Of a stretch of 64,000 bases of DNA, positions 31,768-44,018 are shown in pieces (position 1 is the first letter of the stretch; the number at the start of each line of letters is the position of its first letter). The position numbers and the translations under genes are program-made. The DNA is taken from assembly GCA_030278955.1 (NCBI GenBank), contig JAOANR010000005.1, positions 35,281,105 to 35,345,104 of the forward strand. Reading direction: 5' to 3'. Source of the stretch: Hygrophila difformis. Its lineage: Eukaryota > Streptophyta > Magnoliopsida > Lamiales > Acanthaceae. The notes under the pieces are model-generated. The model was not told the origin of the DNA. It was given only the letters and a program-made list of their open reading frames with translations, and did not search any database.

Positions 31768-33157
31768 CAATGAACTTAAATATGAATAAACTATTAAACA
31801 ATATCCTTATTTGTAACAAAAAAGAAGTTGACAATAGCGCAACATATCTCATAAAACGTCGGTAAAAACGTGCCAGCCACCATCAACACTACAAAAATTT
31901 CTCGAGAAAGTGATGAAAGGATTTAATTGCCTTGTTTGTCGCTTGGCGCACAAGGTGATGAAATTTGTCAGGCGACAAAATTATAGGTGATGACTTTAAT
32001 AAAATTTCGTCGCCCAGTTCGTCTACTTCTCACGAATTTCTTGAAGTGAAATTTGGGTTTTATGACTTTTTCTGCAACATTTTTTTTCTACTCCGATCCC
32101 ATTTTAACCATACACGAACTCTACTCACCACAATATTTTTATATTGTCATAAATAAATTAAACAATATTTCCACACTTTTCAATCAGCCTATTTAGAGTT
32201 TTGAGTTTGGAATTAGGGTTAAAAATTAGTTTTATGTTGAGATAGTTTTGAATAATGGTGTCTGATAAAGTTCAAAGGTTTGAGTTTGAAAAGCTAAACG
32301 TTAAGAAGATCATTCATAGTTTAGATATTATTGCAATTTAGTGGTTACTGAAATTAGCATATTTTCCCAAATAGAGCCACAATATAAGTTGTAATTGCAT
32401 TTATATATGTCGCATTCTTATTTTATTGTTCATGATAAGTGTTATAATGGCTAGGAAAGGGATGGTGGGAGCCCATGGCACACAAACGTTTTAGCCTCTT
32501 TTATCTCCTTTATTATAGATCGAATAATAATTCTTGTCAAGTCTAACATCAATATTCACTTAACCAGCCAACAAAACGGTAATGTGAATTATATATGATG
32601 TATACATAATAAGCCATTAAAATTCAATTTTGTGAGGATTAGAGTCTACCCCATCCACTAATTTAATTGGATATGATCTTTATTTGCTTAATTAAATCTT
32701 GATTGGTCTTTTCATACCCTAAATAGATGGATGTTATGATTGCAAGAACATCTCACAAGTGTAGGTAGTACGTACTCATCAATAAATGGGTCATCATATA
32801 CTTCATATTAGTGATGCTAACTTTTAGCTAAATATTTTTTAGTTCGTTTGACATCATCACACAAATTAATACACAAGTCTAACATCGATTATTGGAAATT
32901 TTGAATATGTGATGTCATGTAATGAGGGGCTTCCTTAATAATGTCCACAAATTATTAATGTTGAGTGGCTAATGCTGTTTTACATTTATGGTGAATAGTT
33001 AATTACGTGCTGAAACACCCTAATACACAAAAGAGTAATGGTGATTAACTGCATTTTAGATAATTAAGTCATTATATGAACTAATTAATTATAATTGCAT
33101 CTTTCACGCATGTTATCTTGCAATCAATCAATATAATGTAGGAAGCTAGTTTGAACC
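31768..33157. other. intergenic DNA with SINE scraps
   Basis: No gene. Near 32460-32490 a GGTGGGAGCCCATGGCACAC stretch is a minus-strand scrap of the same SINE family. A CACTACAAAAAT sequence at about 31887 looks like a CACTA end but has no partner. Confidence 0.4.
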
Positions 33158-33171
33158 TGCAATTCAAGGCT

Positions 33172-33341
33172 GGGATGAGGAATTGACAAAGTAATCAAGT
33201 TTTCTGACTTTCAACATTTTAGTTGGTGGGTTCGATTCCACACTTGACTCCATATTCATTCATTTTGTTCTTTTATAATTTGTGTGGTATAAGGTTCTCA
33301 ACCACTCATTTCCTAGTCTGTAAAGACTGTTAAGCAAAACA
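33172..33341 (+). mobile_element. tRNA-derived SINE, second copy
   Basis: The 14-bp direct repeat TGCAATTCAAGGCT flanks it at 33158-33171 and 33342-33355. It has a B-box-like GGTTCGATTCC and the family tail TTATAATTTGTGTGGTATAAG. Length 170 bp, close to the 177-bp copy at 30368. Confidence 0.85.
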
Positions 33342-33711
33342 TGCAATTCAAGGCTTAATGTTTGTCACCTATTGATTCGAGCATGAGCTAGGCTCTTCAC
33401 ATTCATAATACTATTTCACGCTGATAGTTATATAATTTAGCCAAAAGTTGACGAAACAAACAAGAATGTAGCAAAGGCTACATGCCTTGCCTTGTTTGAT
33501 AGAAGACGAACAATACGATCAAATCATGTTGTCGCCTTCTGGCGAGATATTTAAGATGTCTTTAAAAAGTGCAGTAATTTTTTTCCTTCTTAAAAAATAA
33601 TTGTGACATTAATGGGTTTGCATATTGTGCTAAATGTATCATATTAAGTAGGTGATGGTGTGCTGACCCGATAAGATGTATATGCTCGGTGTTAATGAGG
33701 TGTGTGCTAGG

Positions 33712-34386
33712 CAGAGGCGGACCTACATAGGGGCCTGGTGGGGCCCAGGCCCCCCATTTTTTTATTTTTTTTCTCTATTAGATTTTGCTATTGCAATTTT
33801 TTTTTTTAAATTTTCGTTTTTCTTCAGCATAAATTATTTCTAAATTTTCTCTCATTTTCTTTTGGTAAATCCCCAATTATAATTTTTCCCCCCAATTCTA
33901 AAAATTGTCCACTAGGTTTTAACTGTGAAAATAGGACAAACTCACCGACATGTGCTAGGACCTGACTTATTTTAGGTCCGGTATATTTACACATCATTAA
34001 AAGGAAAACTATTTAACTAAATATATTTATGTCAGATGTTATTATTAAAAGCCTATAAGCCTATTAGACCGAGCTACTGAAACATTATTATATAATTTTT
34101 TAATTTATTAAATATATTTATCAATATTATTTATTATTAATTTATTATTTCAATATTCTCTTTATAAAATTTAAAAATATGTGATATGCTTAAATATGTT
34201 TTTAAAAGGTTTAAAATTTGTCATATTTAAATAAATAAACAAGGATTAGCTTATAAAATAGGTCTATCGAAGTTAATAGGTCATACTCACATGTTGTAAA
34301 ATCAAGTAAGCCGTTATTAAGTCTATTCATAGTCCATTTCTGATGGGGTATAGGACTCCATGGAAAAATTCCTGGGCCCGCCTCTG
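33712..34386. mobile_element. hAT-type MITE, 675 bp
   Basis: The ends are CAGAGGCGG and CCGCCTCTG, a perfect inverted pair, with GTGCTAGG (33704-33711) and TTGCTAGG (34387-34394) as an 8-bp TSD with one mismatch. CAGAGGCGGAC ends and 8-bp duplications are typical of plant hAT elements. No transposase inside. Confidence 0.88.
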
Positions 34387-34394
34387 TTGCTAGG

Positions 34395-34863
34395 TATTTA
34401 ATAGGATTTGGGTTGTATAAAAATAGTCAGCACATACAAAACACTTATTCAGTACATACAAAGCAATATTTCAAACACTTCACCACTGATTCAGCACCTA
34501 AACCAAATTCATTTTTAATTAATAGCGTTTTTTAAAAGATCCTAAAATATTATATAAAAGGAATATATTATGGTCCATGTCACTTTTAGTAATACTTTTA
34601 AAAGTAGCAATTTAATTTAAAAAATAAAAAGTTGTGGTTTTTGATGTCCTAAATGATGCATGCAAACAAAAGCCGAAAGCGTAGCAAATTAAAAAATGTC
34701 TATTTTTGTCTCTTTTCCCCGAATTTAATTTTCCCATATTCTTCGAGATCTCCAAATTTAAATTTCTATCACAATTTCCCCGTAACTAGAGATATAAATC
34801 TATTATTACTATTATACTCTTTCAAAAATAAAAAATAAAAAAAAATCTATTACTACGATATAG
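34395..34863. other. intergenic DNA
   Basis: AT-rich; no gene or element recognised. Confidence 0.4.
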
Positions 34864-34966
34864 TACTCTCTCTGTCTCATTTAACTTGTCTTGTTTGGTT
34901 TCTGCACACAATCCAATGCACTTTTTCAATCGTTAATATTTCAATATATACAATGAAAAATTATGT

Positions 34967-35554
34967 TGTTAACCCACTAAAAATATATATTAAGGCCCAT
35001 CCATTTACGGTCTCATTGTCTAAATTGCTCGGCCCAGTCCGTGAAGATATATCCAAAAGAGAGGGGACTGGTAGAGAGGACGCGTCTCCAAGTAAGTAGG
35101 GCGAGACACCTTACAAGGAAAGAAGATCGTGGTGAGGGGCAACATGCAAGGAAGGTAGCACCATGGGGTGTCATCAAAGGAGAGAAATCAGGGCGAGGCA
35201 CCACACAAGGAAACAAATCAAGATGAGACACCACCTAAGGAAACAAATCAAGACGAGGCACCACCAAGGGAAGAAAATCAGGGTGGAGCGTCCATGGGCT
35301 GTGGGAACCCTAGGTTCCCCCACCACTATATAAGTTTAATGTGGCACCACATGCAGGGACACCCTCCACACTCCCAAGAGAGCCGCATTACTTATTTTAC
35401 TATTTTTCTGCAATTTTACTGATTTCTGTTCTTTAATTCCTTTACTGCTTTCATTCAATTCCTGTATTCGTTTTTCTTCCTATTTTTCTTGTAATCTTCC
35501 CCAAATTCTTCAATAAAAGAGAGATTCATTTCTCACAAATTTTTACTGTTAACA
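34967..35554 (+). repeat. TR-GAG 5' LTR
   Basis: It contains a short tandem repeat of about 29 bp (GAAACAAATCAAGA(T/C)GAGRCACCACC, near 35190-35270), present in one fewer copy in the 3' LTR. A TATA-like CACTATATAAG occurs at about 35321 and AATAAAAG near 35512. Confidence 0.93.
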
Positions 35555-35557
35555 AAT

Positions 35558-35575
35558 TGGCACGCCCAGTGGGAC
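35558..35575 (+). promoter_or_regulatory. TR-GAG primer-binding site
   Basis: TGGCACGCCCAGTGGGAC, three bases after the LTR, identical to the Tat element's site at 17776-17793. Confidence 0.75.
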
Positions 35576-35579
35576 CCGG

Positions 35580-37227
35580 GTGGAAAACCATATCCGCTTA
35601 GGGTTTATACATCCCAGATCTGAAAGGTTAGCAAGTAATTTTACTCAGAAATTTGAAGAGATGTCTCTACATGAAAAGATGCCACTTAGAGCGCCTACCG
35701 ATGAAGCGGTAGAAAGCACCTCTCAACCGCAACAGGAGATAATGCAAACCCCTACATTGTCCGAGCAAGTGCGGCTATTGATGACAGAATCGATGGCCGA
35801 GTTTATGCCCTTATTCACAAAGCCCTTAGTGGAGGTGTTGCAGTCTGCCATGGCCGACCAAGCAGATAGAATTTGCAGTTCCTTGCGTGCTCAGAAAGAT
35901 AAAACTGTTCCTTCTTACGATATGAATGTGCTGCCCAGTCTCCCATACCCAGGGCCGGCATACATCCAACAGAGGGCTTGTGGAGCCGCCACTTCCGGAG
36001 TCCGGAAGCAGCCTGGCCAGCCTGTTCCCATTTTCACATCAGACGGCTTATTCATTCACTCAAGCGGCAGCTAGCATACCGAACTTTGGTTATGCGGAAC
36101 CTCCAGTGTCGATCTATGCATCACTAGGATATTTGATGGCCTCTAGTGTTTCACCCGGCTGTCCAACGGCCTCTGGTGGATCTGGCATGCCACCATGTCA
36201 AGCGGCACCCCCTGTGCCGAACGTTCTCACCACACCTTATGTGGCCAACTACTCACCAGTACCGGCACTATCACACCTTAGTTGGATGCCACCAACGCAA
36301 GGGGGGCAGGTGGCACTACAGCCATATAAAGTGGCTTCAACACCGGCCACATCTTCCACAACCGCCATGCTAGTACTGGCATCCGTACCGAAGCCTAGTT
36401 GGATGCCGCCAACACAAGGGGGGCAGGCGCCACAGCCAAATGAAGGGGCTTCGACACCTGCCATACCTCCCACAATCGCCATGCCTCCTGCACAGACACC
36501 CATGGTATCACCCGAGTTGCTTGCAGACCTAATGCAGCATCATTTTGGAGTTCAACTAAGGCCGATGGAGCGGCCTACATATAGGAAACCCTACCCTGAT
36601 TGGGTAGACACCATGCAATCATACCCCAGGGGCTTCAAGATGCCTGAGTTCACCATATTCTCAGGGGACGATGGCAAGTCAACTATGGAGCATGTGAGAA
36701 AATTCACCACCCAGTGTGGTGAAGTGGCGACCGACGATTGGTTGAAGTTGGGACTGTTCAGTTCATCCCTCACTGGACCCGCCTATGCGTGGTATGTATC
36801 ATTGCGGGCTAATTCAATTCAAAATTGGGCCGAACTCGAGCGAGCATTCCCTGACAGATTCTACACACCGTTGACACAAGTGAGTCTTACAGACCTTACT
36901 AATGCCAAACAATTTTCCGATGAGGCAGCAAGCACCTTTATTAACAGACTACAGCGGCTTAAGGGCCGATGGACTATGGCAGTCCCTCATAGGGAAATAT
37001 CCAATATTGCAGTGGCGAATATGTTGCCAAGGTTGAAAGAACGTTTAATTATGCAGGATTCCTCTGATCTTGCCCAACTGGCCGAGAAAGCGACCCGCTT
37101 GGAAAAGTTCCTTGAGGAACAAGATGAGGAGCGTCTACCTACACACGTTAATTTTTTTGAGAAATTGAAACATAATGAAAAGGAAGACGAACCAAGGGGT
37201 GGTCAATGCAATAATCTTGGGTTGTAA
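35580..37227 (+). pseudogene. gag: TR-GAG gag with one frameshift
   Basis: The first frame runs 35580-36074 (MENHIRLGFIHP...; NVLPSLPYPGPAYIQQ is still natural). The real product then continues in the next frame (natural again from about SIPNFGYAEPPVS) to the stop at 37227, so the shift lies at about 35970-36060. A Pro/Thr-rich stretch with two near copies of PSWMPPTQGGQ leads to a retrotransposon gag domain (YRKPYPDWVDTM, LGLFSSSLTGPAYAWYVSL, WAELERAFPDRFY). It is clearly related to the Tat gag at 14393-17770. No zinc knuckle or protease follows. It would form the particle that packages RNA. Confidence 0.85.
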
Positions 37228-37309
37228 ACACCCTGGATAGTGGCCCTGGAACGCTTATCAACAGCGGCCTTAGAGGCCGAATAGTTGGTGACTGAGGATG
37301 GCGCCTGAC

Positions 37310-38320
37310 TGCGTATGGCGGCCTGACTCAAGACATCACCCTGGCTGGTGCTCAAATAGCTGCAAAGGGGTGAAGCAACAACGGCTGGCAACCCTAGAGC
37401 AGCGACGGAGCCCCAAGGCACACGGCGTATGAGTTCTGAGGCACGGTGGAGCCCCGACGCACGGGCGGCAATGCAGCCCCCATAGAGATGAAGGTCCGGG
37501 AAGAAAAGCTGATGGCAGCTCGGAACAGTCCAAGGTGGCGGCCTGGCACTCAGGGTGGCGGCTCAGGCTGGATGGCGGCCTCTTGGTGGCGGCCTGAAGC
37601 TGGATAGCAGTCCTTAGGTGGCGGCTTGGAGCTGGATGACGGCTCGTGGTGGCCCTGGGTGAGGCGACGCTGGCGGCCCGGGAAGAGGGGATGATGGCGG
37701 CCCTAGGCAGGGCTAGTAGCGGCTCGGAGCAGAGAGATGGCGGCTTACCAAGTGGCTGGCGGCGCTGAACGGATGGCAACTTACCCCAGGTGGCGGCCGT
37801 GCACTGGTGATGGCGGCTCCTCGGCTATGGATGGCGGCCTCCGGGGTAGACATTGGCGGCCTCCTCAATAGGAGATGACGGCCTCCATGACAGACGACGG
37901 CGGCTCCCTAACTCGGAAATGGCAACGTTGATGGCAGCCTCCGAGCGAGAAGACGATGGCGGCCCTTCAGCAAACGGATGGCGGCCTCTCAAGGGCTAAT
38001 GGCGGCGTCTCCGGGTGATGGCGGCCTCATGCAGGGGGATGGCGGCGGCTGCATGCAGGGGAGATGGCGGCGGCTCCGGCGCTCCCTGGACGGCCGCTGG
38101 CGGCGCTCAACAAGGGGATGGCGGCGGCTGGTGTCCTCAAAAGAGGTGGCGGCGGGCGAGCAAGAGGTTGGAGGACGGACGACGCCCTGGCGGCTCTTCA
38201 ACGGACACGACGATACAAAAACCCTAACTCTTCAATAGCAGCTCCGGAGACAATGGATCCCGACGACGGCTTTCTGGAGGCGGCTTCCCGTCGGCGACTT
38301 CACGGTGGCGGCCGAGCAAG
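37310..38320 (+). repeat. GGCGGC-rich internal domain
   Basis: About 30 GGCGGC hexamers by eye, many as (G)ATGGCGGC(C/T), spaced irregularly at roughly 15-50 bases, with strong strand bias (G-rich on +). Several frames are open because of the composition (for example 37978-38360), giving Ala/Gly/Arg-rich peptides I do not believe are genes. It occupies the place of pol. Confidence 0.85.
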
Positions 38321-38500
38321 GAGAGAAGAGGATGAAGAGGAAATATGGAAAGTGGAGTAAAATTTTGGAAATTTGACAAAATTTGGAAAAAGTGGCTTTT
38401 ACAGGGTTAGGGTTCACCCAAATGTACTATAATAGGCCGAGACTCCGGATCCAAAGTTTAAGCACGCAAATTTGTCTTTAAAGTGCTAATCAGACAAAAT

Positions 38501-38516
38501 GCGCGAGGGGGGCATC
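38501..38516 (+). promoter_or_regulatory. TR-GAG polypurine tract
   Basis: GCGAGGGGGGCATC directly before the 3' LTR. The Tat element has GGAGGGCATC at the same place. Confidence 0.75.
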
Positions 38517-39099
38517 TGTTAACCCACTAAAAAATATATTAAGGCCCATACATTTACAGTCTCATTGTCTAAATTGCTCGGCCCAGTCCGTGAAGATATA
38601 TCCGGAAGAGAGGGGACTGGGAAAGAGGACGCGTCTCCAAGTCAGTAGGGCGAGACACCTTACAAGGAAAGAAGATCGTGGTGAGGGGCAACATGCAAGG
38701 AAGGTATCACCATGGGGTGTCATCAAAGGAGAGAAATCAGGGCGAGGCACCACACAAGGAAACAAATCAAGATGAGACACCACCTAAGGAAACACAAGAC
38801 AAGGCACAACCAAGGGAAGAAAATCAGGGTGGAGCGTCCATTGGCTGTGGGAACCCTAGGTTCCCCCACCACTATATAAGTTTAATGTGGCACCACATGC
38901 AGGAACACCCTCAACACTCCTATGAGAGCCGCATTACTTATTTTACTATTTTTCTGCAATTTTACTGATTTTTGTTCTTCAATTCCTTTATTGCTTTCAT
39001 TCAATTCCTGTATTATTTTTTCTTCCTATTTTTCTTGTAATCTTCCCAAATTCTTCAATAAAAGAGAGATTCATTTCTCCCAAATTTTCACTGTTAACA
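38517..39099 (+). repeat. TR-GAG 3' LTR
   Basis: Partner of 34967-35554 with about two dozen substitutions and a small deletion in the tandem repeat near 38790-38800. The TSD TATGT follows. Confidence 0.93.
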
Positions 39100-39255
39100 T
39101 ATGTAAAATATATATTCTTAAATTGTACGATTCTAACAAGATCCAACTCGAATATTATTTTCTAAATATATACTTACAATAAAATTGAGTTAAAGCTGAA
39201 CAATGAATAGTGTCAAAAAGTCAAACATGACATATTACCGGGGACGGAGGGAGTA

Positions 39256-39712
39256 ATTCACTAACTCTTAGATAGTTGTAAAAGGAGTCACAAAATCAGT
39301 ATTTTAAGTTTTTCACCTCTTCTTGTAATATTTAAAAAAGCAAAGTAAATTTTGAACTTCCCAAATTGTAACGCCCGGAGTTACTAATTGAGCGTTGTTT
39401 CTATATTTTAATTGCTATAGTAGTTCATGGCGTACTATAGCCATTTACTGCTGTTGTAGGAGTGAGCATGGTTTGTTAATCGAAAATTTCAGATATTTGT
39501 ATTTATATTTGAACCTAACATTTTGGATAAAACTTTAATTATTTGCGGAATATTTGAATTATTTGAACTCGACCAAATTGACTTATCTTAAATCAATATA
39601 CTCAACATATAACCAAAGGTTCGGTTAATTGGAAAAAATAACTATATGCAAGTAAGTCAAATAGTTCCGAGATTATATTTTAAAGCAAACATACTGAATA
39701 CATGACCAAAAT
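39256..39712. other. intergenic DNA
   Basis: AT-rich; no gene or element recognised. Confidence 0.4.
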
Positions 39713-39727
39713 TTTAAGTGGCACAAT

Positions 39728-39758
<31 letters not shown>

Positions 39759-39997
39759 TGAGGAGAAATTGAAAGTTTCATTCCATCTCGCCAATAAGGC
39801 CGAGTACAAACAGTTTTACAAACAGCATACGATATAATGCACCCACAACCCACCTAAGCTATTAATCCCCCATTACTGCCATACTAAATCTTTCTTGTAT
39901 AGCATCAGACATCAGGAAACCTGAGAATCATACTGCCTCTCCCTCATGAAACATCAGACACCATATACATTCGAGAACAGGAATTAAATTGGACAAA

Positions 39998-42900
39998 TCA
40001 GAACCATTCTTCCAAGCTGCTTTCTCCCATCGCACCCTTTTTTGCCCATTCGTCTGCAAGTTCATTGCGCTCCCTCATAATATGTTGTATTCTCACTAAC
40101 CCTGCAAAGCAAAACACTGTCTGAATCGTATCTAGCATATAATGAAATCGCCAAGGAGCCTTATCAGGTTGTTTGAGCCACGCCACAACGTTGCTTGAAT
40201 CGCTTTCAAAAATTAACTTCGGTAACGGAAATCCTTGATCTCTCAAAATGGCATCACACACCCCCTTTATTGCCATTAATTCTGCTGTATTTGAGTCCGA
40301 GACACCAATATAGTCGGACAATATGAAAATAACTGTTCCAGCCTCATCCCGTATGACACCACCTATGCCCGCCTGCCCCGGAATCCCGAACAAAGAGTCG
40401 TCCGTATTAATCTTCCACCACCCCACCTCCGGACGAATCCACACGAACCCCCTCCTTCCACCACGCGGGACCTGTGTCCTATACCTTTCCCATCCAATTG
40501 GAAATGAATTACATGAGCAGGTTAGATTGACATTCTCCCCCTCCTTCAGTGCCTTCCACCACAGTCCCACCCTCCATTTAACCTCCTCCTCCATCATATG
40601 TCTGTCCGCCAGGGAACCCTTAAAGATGACATCATTTCTCCACTTCCATATAGTCCACACCACTGCCAACCCTGTCATCCTCCAACAATCCCTTCGTCCA
40701 GCTCTAGGTTCAAAATCAAGCCACCATGCGATCAGGTTTTCCACTTCACCTGGGATAGCCCAGTATACCCCAAACCATTCAATACCTTTGTACCAAAGCT
40801 GACTTGTCACCACACATTGACATAATAGATGTTCCACAGATTCTGGAAACAATCCACAGAATATACAATCGAGATTGGTATTTTGCAGACACCCTCTCGC
40901 GCATCAGCATTCCCTATATTGTCCATTTGAACCCAGCAAGATCTCGTTGAGAACATCCCATTAGGCTCCTGAGTCCACTCAAGCCGATCCTCCATATAAC
41001 GACAAGGCTTATGGCTATTGATAGCATTCAGAAAATCATCTCAAATATCCCTTTCCCAATCAAACAGAGATCTTCTCAAATGGATACTCCACTCCCACTC
41101 GAAGCCCCTCCAATTCCCAAACTCCATGATTTTCCCATCTTTGTTGCTTGCCAATGTATAAATCCGCGGAAATAGTGCTTTCAGCGGTCTATCTCCCACA
41201 GCCCAAATATCGGTCCAGAATCTGATTCGCTCACCATTACCCACAAATATTTGAATCCCACCCCAAAGCCCCCTCCTACCAGCTTCTACCCAAGAGTTAC
41301 AAATCCTGCCCCAAAGAGAACGTCCACCCTTCGCATCCGGAATCAAGGGAGCTCGCCTATTATAGTACTTTGCATCAATCACCTCCTTCCATAATGTATT
41401 TTCCTTTCCAAATCGCCATCTCCATTTCAAGAGAGCTGCCTCGTTAAACCTCTTACAATTTCAAATATTTAAACCACCATCAACCTTCCTCATGCATATC
41501 TTATCCCAGTTCATCAGGTGTATTTTCCTATTGCCTCCCCATTCATTAAAAAAAAAACCACGTTTAAGCTTTTCCAAAAGCTCCGCCACAGCAGCGGGTA
41601 CTTTGAAGATTGACATGAAGTACACCGGGAGGCTACTTAAGACTGAATTAATCAAACAGAGTCTGCCCGCTTGAGAGAGAAGCCGACCCTTCCACCTCGC
41701 CAATTTTTTCTCCGCTTTTTCTAAAACAGGCTGCCAAATTCCAGTGCAATTGACCCTACCCCCAACCGGGATCCCCAAGTAATTCATCGGCCATTAACCC
41801 ATCCCGCAACCCATCACTGCCGCTGCCTCCCCTACAAGCTCCTCCGAGCAATTGATCCCATAGATTTTACTCTTCCCGTAGTTGATCTGTAGACCGGTAG
41901 CCATTCTTAAACACTTGAGAATTCTTTTAATTAGACTAATCTGTAACACGTCCCCATTGCAAAATAATACTGTGTCGTCTGCGAATTGTAGGTGAGTAAT
42001 GATCGGCCCTCCACTTCCGGCCGACAGCCCCTTATACAGCCCCAAGTCTGTTGCATTCTTCAGTAACCTGTTTAAGATTTCTACAACTAGAACAAAGAGG
42101 TACGGGGATAAGGGGTCCCCTTACCTCAACCCCTTTTTCATTTTGAAAAATCCCGTTGGCGTACCATTAATTAGCACAGTGGCCGACGCACTGGTTATAC
42201 ACTCCTCAATCCAACCAATCTACCTATCTCCAAAATTCATTGCCCGTAAAACACCAATTAGCGCATCCCAAGAAATGTTATCATAGGCTTTTGCAAAGTC
42301 TAATTTCACGACGAACCCCTTAGCTCCACTGATTTTTGTCGAGTGTATTACCTCCAAGGCAATCAAAACGCCGTCCAAAATTTGTCTACCTTTTACAAAC
42401 GCCATCTGAGAACTGCCCACCACAACATCCATCACTGATTGCATCCTTTTGGCCAACACTTTTGCAAGCATCTTATATACACTCCCAACTAATGAGATTG
42501 GCCTAAAATCCCCAAACTCAATTGGACACTCCACTTTAGGGATGAGCGCTATAAAAGACCCCCCAATTTCCTTCGGGATCCCACCACCTGCCTTTAGGTT
42601 CTTAAATACTGCTAGAACCTCTGATTTCATAACCTCCTAGTACGTTTTGAAAAATGTCATGTTGAACCCGTCAGGACCCGGTGCCTTGTTCCCCTCACAG
42701 CTCCAGACTACCTCCCTGATTTTCCTCTTCTGTGAAACCCCGTGTCAACCATCCCTTCTCCTCATCCCCAATTTGAGCCAGCCCCACATTCTCAATGCTA
42801 AACAGAATATCTATCTTTTGCGAAAATAGATTACTGAAATGAGTGAATGCCTTCTGCTTAATCTCCCTTGGGTTCTCCAGCACTATCCAATCAACATTGA

Positions 42901-43079
42901 TAGCTCCAATATAGCTAAGATGCCGATTAATAGCAGTCACCATGTGGAAAAACTTGGTATTATTATCCCCCTCCTTTAGCCATTTGATCCGCGATTTCTG
43001 GCACCATCTCCTCTCCCCAGCAAGAAATAACATGTTCAACTCTTTTTTCCTCTCCCACCATCTTCGCCTAGCTTCATCA
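39998..43079 (-). pseudogene. LINE ORF2, RT to RNase H part
   Basis: From the right: the pre-RT region (WWERKKELNMLFL, KWLKEGDNNTKFFH near 42990), RT (FRPISLVGSVYKMLAKVLA near 42490; VVKLDFAKAYDNISW; the catalytic box as LQFADDTVLF near 41970), then MNYLGIPVGG, a zf-RVT remnant (ESVEHLLCQC near 40830) and RNase H (WWKINTDDSLFG near 40410, NTAELMAIKG, ESDSSNVVAW, NELADEWAKKG). The stop is at 39998. Breaks occur at about 42630-42700, 42045-42220, 41430-41460 and 40850-41040. Confidence 0.9.
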
Positions 43080-43084
43080 GCCAC

Positions 43085-43993
43085 TGGCGTGGAAGCCAGG
43101 ACAACTGCTACAGTAATTACTTTTCCGGAAGGACCCTGTTCGAGAAAGCAGACGAAGAAGTTCACATCTCGTGTGGCAGAATATCTAAAGGATAATTTTG
43201 ACAAAGAGCTGTCCAAGTTTGACGAGATCCGATCCGAAGCATCTCTGCTCCTACAGCTTGAGCAGGCAGATGTCCGGGAGCCGGAACCATGACCCGAGAG
43301 ATCGATCGGATGAAGAATATCATTTTGATATTATTTTTGTAATAGTATAGTATTAATATGCCTTAATATATAAAAGGCATGAAAACGATAGAAAACACTA
43401 GTTTCGGAACTCCGGGTCGCTATGCACTGGATAGAGACCAGCCTTTGGCGACCCTGGGTCGCTATCCACTGGATAGCGACCAGCGCTTGGCGACCACGGG
43501 TCGCTATCCATTACTATCCAATGGATAGCGACCAGCGCTTGGCGACCCAGCCCTGCTTGGCGACCCCGGGTCGCTATCCAGCGCTTAGCGACCAAGCCTC
43601 ACTTTTTGCTCTCTTTTTCATTTTTCTTTACTTGTATGTGTACGTAGGGGCTTTGGCACTATAAATATGCCTCCCCCTTCACTTGTAACATTTTCATCTT
43701 TTGTTGAATGAAGTAAGACTTAGCATTTTTGCAAGCAACTCCAAAAGATCACCAATTCCTCCACATGAACCACCGTTCATTTGGACAATCCCATTCAACT
43801 TGGTGTTGAAGCTTACCATGTTGAATTATCAACCAACAATTGAATTAATGAGGTTGTGAGGACAAGACATAGGGGCTTGTTTGCCTTCCATTGTTGATTG
43901 CTTGAGTTGGTAGCTTCCTTATCTTCTTCTTCTTCACCTCCTTACTTCTTCTTATTTTTCTTGTTTCAAGAATGTATCCTATGATCCTTGGCA
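43085..43993 (+). repeat. CRM-like 5' LTR (909 bp)
   Basis: TGGCGTGGAAGCC...CCTTGGCA. It carries an orphan copy of the last codons of pol (to the stop at 43290-43292), the hairpin minisatellite (about 43405-43600) and a TATA box (TATAAATA, 43660-43667). Confidence 0.95.
43405..43600 (+). repeat. hairpin minisatellite in the 5' LTR
   Basis: About four units, each with GGGTCGCTATCCA...TGGATAGCGACC, a 12-bp inverted repeat, and a CTTGGCGACC link. Units vary in spacing and loop. Confidence 0.88.
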
Positions 43994-44005
43994 TTAGTTA
44001 GAATT

Positions 44006-44018
44006 TGGTATCAGAGCC
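44006..44018 (+). promoter_or_regulatory. initiator-Met tRNA primer-binding site
   Basis: TGGTATCAGAGCC, twelve bases after the 5' LTR. This is the common plant gypsy and copia site matching the 3' end of tRNA-iMet. Confidence 0.9.

Larger units (their letters stand above)
34967..39099 (+). mobile_element. gag-only LTR retrotransposon (TR-GAG type), 4.1 kb
   Basis: LTRs of 588 and 583 bp, both TGTTAACCC...CTGTTAACA, with the TSD TATGT at 34962-34966 and 39100-39104. Between them lie a primer-binding site, a Tat-like gag with one frameshift, a GGCGGC-rich region of about 1 kb, and a polypurine tract. There is no protease, RT or integrase. The LTRs differ by about 4% by eye. The element fits the known class of non-autonomous elements that carry only gag. 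Confidence 0.93.
34866..39253. mobile_element. Stowaway-type MITE, copy E, split by an LTR element
   Basis: The left part, 34866-34966, starts CTCTCTCTGTCTCATTTAA. The right part, 39105-39253, ends GGGGACGGAGGGAG; TA flanks both (34864-34865, 39254-39255). Taking out the TR-GAG and one TSD copy leaves about 250 bp, the size of the other copies. Confidence 0.85.

Noticed and set aside
31887..31898. CACTACAAAAAT as a CACTA transposon end
   Set aside because: No inverted partner or 3-bp TSD found nearby.
37336..38360. Several overlapping Ala/Gly/Arg-rich ORFs on both strands
   Set aside because: They result from GGCGGC composition; frames overlap on both strands and none has a recognisable domain.
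42942..43292. 116-codon plus-strand ORF
   Set aside because: It joins antisense LINE sequence to the duplicated pol end in the 5' LTR, so it is an insertion-junction artefact.
43405..43600. CRISPR-like appearance of repeats
   Set aside because: The repeats are palindromic LTR minisatellite units of uneven spacing in a plant retrotransposon, with no unique spacers and no cas genes.
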